NCBI GenBank assembly: GCA_018262455.1
Contig: JAGSPR010000112.1
Coordinates: 1 to 15,895 of the forward strand
DNA: 15,895 nt
Source of the DNA: Deltaproteobacteria bacterium
Lineage (GTDB): Bacteria > Myxococcota > Polyangia > Haliangiales > Haliangiaceae
Direction of reading: 5' to 3'
Positions 9,733 to 15,895 of this stretch are shown one piece after another. Positions within the stretch are counted from its first letter, which is position 1. Every line of letters starts with the position of its first letter. The notes beneath the pieces were generated by a model. That model had not been told where the DNA came from, ran no database searches, and was given only the letters and a program-made list of their open reading frames with translations. Position numbers and translations under genes: made by a program.

Positions 9733-10962
9733 TCATAGGCTTCGGCGCGGTGACACCACCGCGTTCGCGATCAGCAGCCCCGCGACGATCGCGATCGAGA
9801 CGATGAACATCGCGAACACGGTCTCGACGCCGCTGAGCGTGTCGCGTCCGAGCAGCGAGGCCATGCCGCGAAATCCCATGCTGCCGGGCACCAGCAGCAG
9901 GACGGCGGGCACGAGCACCACCTGCGCTGGACGTTCCAGCAGCCGCGCGAACATGTTGCCGAGCACGCCGCACGCGAACGCGCCGACCAGCACGCCCAGC
10001 TGATCGCCGAGCCAGAGTGTGCCGAGCCGCGTCCCGAGATAGCCGACCACGCACGCGCCGAGGATCCACCCGAACGCGCGCGGCTGGGCCTGGACCACGA
10101 TCGCCATCCCGAGCGACGACGCGACGAGCGCGACCCATTGCGTCCACTCCGGTAGTGCGACCGGAACCGCGTGGTGGACCTCGACGAGCGCATTCGCGAT
10201 CCGCTCGCCGAGCGCGACGCCGACGACCAGCTGGAGCAGCACGATCACCGCCGACATCAGCCGCGCGGTGCCCGCGATCAAGTGCCGCGTCGCCAGCTCG
10301 GTCATCGCGACGGTCAGCGACATGCCGGGCAGCAGGACGAGCAACGCGGCGATCGTGACGAGCGATGGCGTGATCTCCCATACCGAGGACGCGAGGCCGG
10401 CGGCCAGCGCGACGAACGCCGAGCCGACGAGCTCGAACACGCGGGCCTGATCGGTCGAACGCTTGGCGATCTGCGCGAGCAGCCCGAGCATGACGCCGAT
10501 CGCGCTCGCCACCGCGACATCGGCGAGGCCGCCCCCGAAGAACACGGCGAGCGCGCCGGCCGTCACTGCGTGCATCACCGTCGAGATCGCGTGACCGAAC
10601 TGGCGCGGCGCCGCGAAGATGTGCTCGATCCGCGCGACGCCTTCGGCCGGTGTCACGCGCTGCGCCGCGACCTCGTCCGCCAGGTCATCGACCTGCTCGA
10701 GCTTGTCCATGTCGAGCTCGCCGCCCTCGACCCGCATCATCCGGGTCCGCAGCTCCGACGGGTCGCCGAAGCTCATGATGATCGCGGTCGGCGTGGTGAA
10801 CACCTCGGCCCGGATGTCGAGCCGCCGGCAGGCCACGAGCAGGGCTTCCTCGAGGCGCTGGGCAGGCGTCCCGTAGCGATGGAGCGCCCGTCCGAGCGCG
10901 AGCACGAAGGCGATCGCGTCGGTCGCGTCAGCTCCCTCGGATCGGGGCACCGCCGGGCTCAC
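9733..10962 (-). CDS. thrE: Threonine/serine exporter family protein, ThrE-type two-domain fusion
   Basis: Inner-membrane protein of the ThrE family, which exports threonine and serine by proton exchange in Corynebacterium. The 409 residues contain both halves that occur separately in some bacteria as YjjP and YjjB. The N-terminal soluble part (ALGRALHRYGTPAQRLEEAL, EVFTTPTAIIMSF, RVEGGELDMDKL) leads into about five membrane segments (VMHAVTAGALAVFFGG to LLVLLPGMSLTVAMTELATR). The second half has another set, ending in VLVPAVLLLVPGSMGFRG and the last helix AMFIVSIAIVAGLLIANAVV. The PGMSLTxAMxELA and LVPGSxGFRG signatures are typical. GTG 10962 is chosen because TATCGT lies exactly six bases upstream and no Shine-Dalgarno is present. 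The true substrate is not shown by sequence. The gene is monocistronic and divergent from the RNase E/G gene. Confidence 0.93.
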   Translation of the reverse strand: MSPAVPRSEGADATDAIAFVLALGRALHRYGTPAQRLEEALLVACRRLDIRAEVFTTPTAIIMSFGDPSELRTRMMRVEGGELDMDKLEQVDDLADEVAAQRVTPAEGVARIEHIFAAPRQFGHAISTVMHAVTAGALAVFFGGGLADVAVASAIGVMLGLLAQIAKRSTDQARVFELVGSAFVALAAGLASSVWEITPSLVTIAALLVLLPGMSLTVAMTELATRHLIAGTARLMSAVIVLLQLVVGVALGERIANALVEVHHAVPVALPEWTQWVALVASSLGMAIVVQAQPRAFGWILGACVVGYLGTRLGTLWLGDQLGVLVGAFACGVLGNMFARLLERPAQVVLVPAVLLLVPGSMGFRGMASLLGRDTLSGVETVFAMFIVSIAIVAGLLIANAVVSPRRSL

Positions 10963-10968
10963 CGGTCC

Positions 10969-10974
10969 ACGATA
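10969..10974 (-). promoter_or_regulatory. -10 element, leaderless arrangement, thrE
   Basis: TATCGT on the minus strand, six bases, then GTG 10962. No ribosome binding site lies between. The expected -35 position is GC-rich and does not resemble TTGACA. Confidence 0.45.
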
Positions 10975-11020
10975 CGGGTCCCGGCGGGTGAGGGCCCCTT
11001 TGAGGGGGGCCCGAAAACGC

Positions 11021-11050
11021 CGAACGCCCGGGCGGCAACCCAGGCGTTCG
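11021..11050 (-). terminator. Strong hairpin with terminator-like polarity on the minus strand
   Basis: CGAACGCC (11021-11028) pairs with GGCGTTCG (11043-11050). Then come one mismatch, three more pairs (GGG/CCC) and a 6-base loop. Reading leftward, the stem is followed by GCGTTTTCGG, a short T-run, so any terminator function would act on minus-strand transcripts. No annotated gene lies upstream in that direction, which makes its job unclear. It could also be an attenuator or a folded part of the RNase leader on the plus strand. Confidence 0.35.
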
Positions 11051-11093
11051 ATATCAGTCAGACGAACTAACTAAGTATAAGTAACTAAAAGTA

Positions 11094-11120
11094 ACTCGGA
11101 GCTTAATCGATAATCCGAGT
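11094..11120. repeat. 7-bp inverted repeat in the AT-rich leader
   Basis: ACTCGGA (11094-11100) and TCCGAGT (11114-11120) form a perfect stem around a 13-base AT-rich loop containing ATCGAT. It could be an RNA hairpin in the RNase E/G leader or an operator for a dimeric regulator. Confidence 0.4.
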
Positions 11121-11274
11121 GGAGCTAACCAGTGCGTGAGCACCAGCGTGAGCGGGGTCTAAGCAAGGCCCGGGCCATCGAGCTGCAGCCGCTTGCAATG
11201 CATTGTATTTATGCCACTTGCATGCTACCGAGAGCTGTCTACACGTCTAGAACCGAGCCCGCGCTAGGACATTC

Positions 11275-13083
<1,809 letters not shown>

Positions 13084-13110
13084 CGCGCGTTCGTTCGCGA
13101 CGTAACGCCG

Positions 13111-13596
<486 letters not shown>

Positions 13597-13602
13597 GGCG
13601 GC

Positions 13603-13608
13603 AGCATA
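13603..13608 (-). promoter_or_regulatory. -10 element, leaderless arrangement, pterin enzyme gene
   Basis: TATGCT on the minus strand, six bases, then GTG 13596. There is no Shine-Dalgarno. If functional, this promoter separates the pterin gene from the protease gene just upstream and rules out ATG 13611 as its start. Confidence 0.4.
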
Positions 13609-13636
13609 CACGCCGTGACCAACCCTGACGCGTGGA

Positions 13637-15490
13637 TCAGCGACGCAGCGCGACCCGCGCCAGCGCGAGGCACGCGAGCGCGTTCAGGCCCAGCCAGAGC
13701 GCACCGAAGCCGAACGTGCCCGCCGCGGAGACCGGAGCCACCGCGAACAACGCGAGGTGGGCCGCGACGCCGACCGCGAGGCCCGCGAGCGGTGCGCGCA
13801 GCTTCGGGAAGCCGTAGCCGACGCCCAACAGCACCAGCGGGATCAGCGCGCTGAGAAACACGGCGCTGCCCACACTCGAGGCTGCCACCCACGACGGCAG
13901 GCCATGGGTGAGCGTGTGGACCACGGGCAGCGACGCGACGCCCGGCGCGAGCGACGGCAGGAAGAACAAGCCGGACGCACCGACGAGCACGCCGCCGAGG
14001 TAGGTCCAGCCGAGCTTGATGCCGCGGCGACGAGTGCCGGCGGCGACCGCTGCCGCCATCACCAGGCCGAGGCCCAGCGACCAACCATCTCCCGACGTGT
14101 TCGCGTCCGCCAGCTTCGCGCGCGCACGCTTGATCGCGGCGGGTGCGTCCATGATGCCGGCGCCGTAGTGCTCGGCGCTGTACGTCTGGTTGGTCGGCTT
14201 GCGCGCGGTGTCCTTGAGGATCTTCTCGACGGCGTCGGGATCCGTGATGCCTTCACCAACGACGAGTGCCGCGACACCCGCGACGTGGGGCGAGGCCATC
14301 GACGTCCCCATGAACGCGAAGTAGCCATCCTTCGTCGGGTCGCCGATCACGATCGTGTTCTGGAGCACGCCGCCGTCCGGGTTGTTGCGGCCGCCGTTCT
14401 TGTCTTGCGTGTTGCCACCCGGTGCCGCGATGTCGATCTCCTTGCCCCAGTTCGAGTAGAACGTGGTGGCCTCGTCCTGCTGCGTCGCCGCGACGGCGAT
14501 CGCGCCGGGGTACGCCGCGGGATAGCCAACCTTGCCACGGCTCTCGTTGCCTGCGGCGCACACGACCGTGACCCCCTTGCCGTGGGCGTACTCGACGGCC
14601 TTCTTGAGCACCTTCGACGGGAACGCGCCGCCGAGGCTCATGTTGATGACCTTCGCGCCGTTGTCGGCGGCATAGCGGATCGCGTCGGCGATGCCACCGA
14701 CCGAGCCCGAGCCGGAGGCCGACAGCACCTTGAGGGGCATGATCTTGACGTCCAGGGCGACGCCAGCAACACCGATGCCGTTATTGGTCGCCTGCGCGAT
14801 CGTGCCGGTCACGTGCGAGCCGTGGCCGTGATCATCGTTGGCGTGGACGGTGTTCTTGACGAAGTCGTAGGGCTTGACGAACTTCAGGCCGGCGAGGTCC
14901 GGCAGCTGGTGGAACTTGCCGTAGTTCTCGAAGCCGACGCCGGTATCGAGCACCGCGACGATCACGCCGTTGCCCTGGGCGAGCTTCCAGGCCTCGGGCA
15001 TGCCGATCTGTCGGAGGTGCCACTGCTTGACGTACAGCGGATCGTTGGGGAACCCGGCGTCGGTCGGAGAGGCCGCCGGTGCGACCGCCTCCTGTTCCAT
15101 CTCGAACGGCGAGAGCGACAATTCGGCGTCGGGCTCGGCGATCTCGACGTCGGCACGCGCGGACAGCTGCGCGATCAGCACATCGCGCTGCGCCGGATCG
15201 ACGTGCGCACGATACAGCTTCGTCGCCTTGGCCACGCCGCTCTCGTCGACGAGCGCCAGGTGGATTCCGAGTGCCTGCTCGATCGCGTCAGGCGTGGCGT
15301 CATCCTTGAGGTCGACGAGGATGTCGTCGGGATCGGTCGCGGCGGAGATCTCGTCGACCGGGTCCGGAGCTTGCGCATGCTGGTCGGCCGCGTCGGGCCG
15401 GAAGTACCACCACAACACGAGGATCGCGAGGATCACGAACAGCCACAGCAGCCGTCCGAGACCCCCACGCTTGGTCTGTTGCTCGTCCAT
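13637..15490 (-). CDS. Membrane-anchored subtilisin-like serine protease (S8) with multi-pass C-terminus
   Basis: A 617-residue protease likely held in the cytoplasmic membrane with its catalytic domain outside. An N-terminal membrane segment (LLWLFVILAILVLWWYF, about 14-30) is followed by an I9-type propeptide-like region (about 56-125). The S8 domain (about 150-455) has the catalytic triad Asp182 (VAVLDTGVG), His223 (HGHGSHVTGT) and Ser397 (MGTSMASPHVAG), with oxyanion Asn315 (CAAGNES). All are intact. After a short linker the C-terminal 150 residues contain four or five hydrophobic helices (for example WTYLGGVLVGASGLFFLP, GSAVFLSALIPLVLLGVGYG, LAVGVAAHLALFAVAPV), ending in ARVALRR. A multi-pass tail is unusual for secreted subtilisins. 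Alternatives are a regulatory sheddase or a maturation protease. ATG 15490 has TATACT six bases upstream and no Shine-Dalgarno. Confidence 0.93.
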   Translation of the reverse strand: MDEQQTKRGGLGRLLWLFVILAILVLWWYFRPDAADQHAQAPDPVDEISAATDPDDILVDLKDDATPDAIEQALGIHLALVDESGVAKATKLYRAHVDPAQRDVLIAQLSARADVEIAEPDAELSLSPFEMEQEAVAPAASPTDAGFPNDPLYVKQWHLRQIGMPEAWKLAQGNGVIVAVLDTGVGFENYGKFHQLPDLAGLKFVKPYDFVKNTVHANDDHGHGSHVTGTIAQATNNGIGVAGVALDVKIMPLKVLSASGSGSVGGIADAIRYAADNGAKVINMSLGGAFPSKVLKKAVEYAHGKGVTVVCAAGNESRGKVGYPAAYPGAIAVAATQQDEATTFYSNWGKEIDIAAPGGNTQDKNGGRNNPDGGVLQNTIVIGDPTKDGYFAFMGTSMASPHVAGVAALVVGEGITDPDAVEKILKDTARKPTNQTYSAEHYGAGIMDAPAAIKRARAKLADANTSGDGWSLGLGLVMAAAVAAGTRRRGIKLGWTYLGGVLVGASGLFFLPSLAPGVASLPVVHTLTHGLPSWVAASSVGSAVFLSALIPLVLLGVGYGFPKLRAPLAGLAVGVAAHLALFAVAPVSAAGTFGFGALWLGLNALACLALARVALRR

Positions 15491-15496
15491 GAACCG

Positions 15497-15502
15497 AGTA
15501 TA
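15497..15502 (-). promoter_or_regulatory. -10 element, leaderless arrangement, protease gene
   Basis: TATACT on the minus strand, six bases (CGGTTC), then ATG 15490. This is the closest match to TATAAT of the set. TTACAA occurs 21 bases further upstream, too far for a normal -35. Confidence 0.5.
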
Positions 15503-15540
15503 GGACCTGAGCGGGTCGGGTGCTTGTAACGTCCAGGGGG

Positions 15541-15581
15541 GAACCGGAGATCGGCCTCGCGGGCCAGCCCGTATTCGGTTC
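15541..15581 (-). terminator. Nested inverted repeat after the cyclic-nucleotide-binding gene
   Basis: GAACCG (15541-15546) and CGGTTC (15576-15581) enclose a smaller stem, GGCC/GGCC at 15553-15565. The outer arm touches the stop codon of the upstream gene on the minus strand. No T-run follows, so termination is only suggested. Confidence 0.3.
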
Positions 15582-15895
15582 AGATCAGGACGCGCTCGTC
15601 GGCAGGAGTCTCGTCCTCTCCCATCACGAGCTGGTTATCGAGCTCGCGATCCTCTGCCAAGGCTTCGAGATAGCTCTTGATTTCGGGAACAGCGACGACG
15701 ATGCGCTCGACGTACTCGCGCGCGAGGAAGAGCACCGTGGCAGGGCGCTGCGCGATGACCATCGCGGTCGTGCGCGCATTTCGTACGACGGACATCTCGC
15801 CGAACAGGTCGCCGGTCTTGAGCGCGCCCAGCGGGATGACCGTGCCGTCGCTCGCGCGGCGCGACACGTCGAGCTCCCCCGACAGCACCACGAAC
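15580..15895 (-). CDS. Cyclic nucleotide-binding domain protein, N-terminal part missing
   Basis: The C-terminal 104 residues of a protein whose start lies beyond the window; the frame is open to base 15895. The visible part is the second half of a CRP/PKA-type cNMP-binding beta-roll: FVVLSGELDVSRR, then the phosphate-binding cassette region GDLFGEMSVVRNARTTAMVI, then ATVLFLAREYVERIV. The cassette keeps the GEM(S) glutamate and an ARTTA stretch, where the family has R(T/S)A, so nucleotide binding is plausible. The end (LVMGEDETPADERVLI) carries no helix-turn-helix, so it is not a CRP-type transcription factor unless the missing part supplies another output domain. The protease gene lies downstream on the same strand after 89 bases that carry their own promoter-like element. 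Confidence 0.88.
   Translation of the reverse strand, partial: FVVLSGELDVSRRASDGTVIPLGALKTGDLFGEMSVVRNARTTAMVIAQRPATVLFLAREYVERIVVAVPEIKSYLEALAEDRELDNQLVMGEDETPADERVLI

Larger units (their letters stand above)
10963..11274. other. 312-bp structured, AT-rich spacer between thrE and the RNase E/G gene
   Basis: No convincing gene is present. From the thrE side it holds the thrE -10 and a GGGCCCCT-type hairpin with a two-base bulge (10992-11012). A strong hairpin follows at 11021-11050, then an AT-rich stretch (about 11060-11115) with AGTAACT twice and TATAAG at 11076-11081. Further on are a 7-bp hairpin at 11094-11120 and two 10-bp palindromes, GGCCCGGGCC at 11167-11176 and CAATGCATTG at 11196-11205. 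The base composition is clearly unlike the rest of the window. It most likely carries the promoter and long leader of the RNase gene. An unannotated small RNA is possible. Confidence 0.6.

Noticed and set aside
11040..11075. GTTCGATATC as the T-loop of a tRNA gene
   Set aside because: The flanking bases do not form a T-stem or acceptor stem, and no D or anticodon arm can be placed upstream.
13757..15529. 590-codon open frame on the plus strand opposite the protease gene
   Set aside because: Its translation is Arg/Asp/Val-rich low-complexity sequence, and the minus strand carries a complete S8 catalytic triad and membrane segments.

Overview
The window is about 15.9 kb of very GC-rich bacterial chromosome. 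Genes are densely packed, third codon positions are strongly G/C, and GTG starts are common. The genes are mostly housekeeping, interleaved with long hypothetical membrane or low-complexity proteins. One of these is a protein with an N-terminal FHVQTEDSG block and a C-terminal SEKSLDEVI block, a type I associate with myxobacteria and relatives. Together this suggests a Myxococcota-type organism (former Deltaproteobacteria). This is inference from composition and family content; no rRNA or marker search was possible. I see no prophage, insertion sequence, CRISPR array, tRNA or rRNA gene, and no recognisable defence cluster.

Layout. 1-797 (-): xseA, exonuclease VII large subunit, cut by the window start. 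891-2027 (+): unknown bitopic membrane protein, divergent from xseA. 2077-3630 (+): cysS, overlapping by 4 bases a membrane-anchored helical-repeat protein (3627-4544, +). Convergent with these, 2 bases away, is a glutaredoxin (4547-4837, -), preceded on its strand by the 549-residue low-complexity protein (4936-6585, -). A hairpin-rich divergent spacer (6586-6756) leads to a DUF1232-like protein (6757-7362, +), convergent with murI glutamate racemase (7369-8220, -). An HD-domain protein resembling the C-terminal half of CCA-adding enzymes (8533-9663, +) converges on a ThrE-type amino acid exporter (9733-10962, -). An unusually AT-rich, structured 312-bp spacer (10963-11274) separates thrE from a ribonuclease E/G gene with an RGG-type tail (11275-13083, +). 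Then follow a COG0720/PTPS-type pterin enzyme (13111-13596, -), a membrane-anchored subtilisin-like protease with a multi-pass C-terminus (13637-15490, -), and the C-terminal part of a cyclic-nucleotide-binding protein (15580-15895, -).

The genes do not form one pathway. They are an ordinary mixture of translation (cysS), RNA decay (RNase E/G), DNA repair (xseA), cell wall (murI), redox (glutaredoxin) and pterin metabolism. The most repeatable non-coding signal is a TATNNT hexamer exactly six bases upstream of the start codon of four genes, without a Shine-Dalgarno sequence. This suggests widespread leaderless transcription. Other points worth a second look are the pterin enzyme's ExxHGH motif, the CCA-like HD protein with no nucleotidyltransferase domain, the palindrome cluster at 6609-6744, and the structured leader of the RNase E/G gene. 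I found no convincing new multi-gene system.
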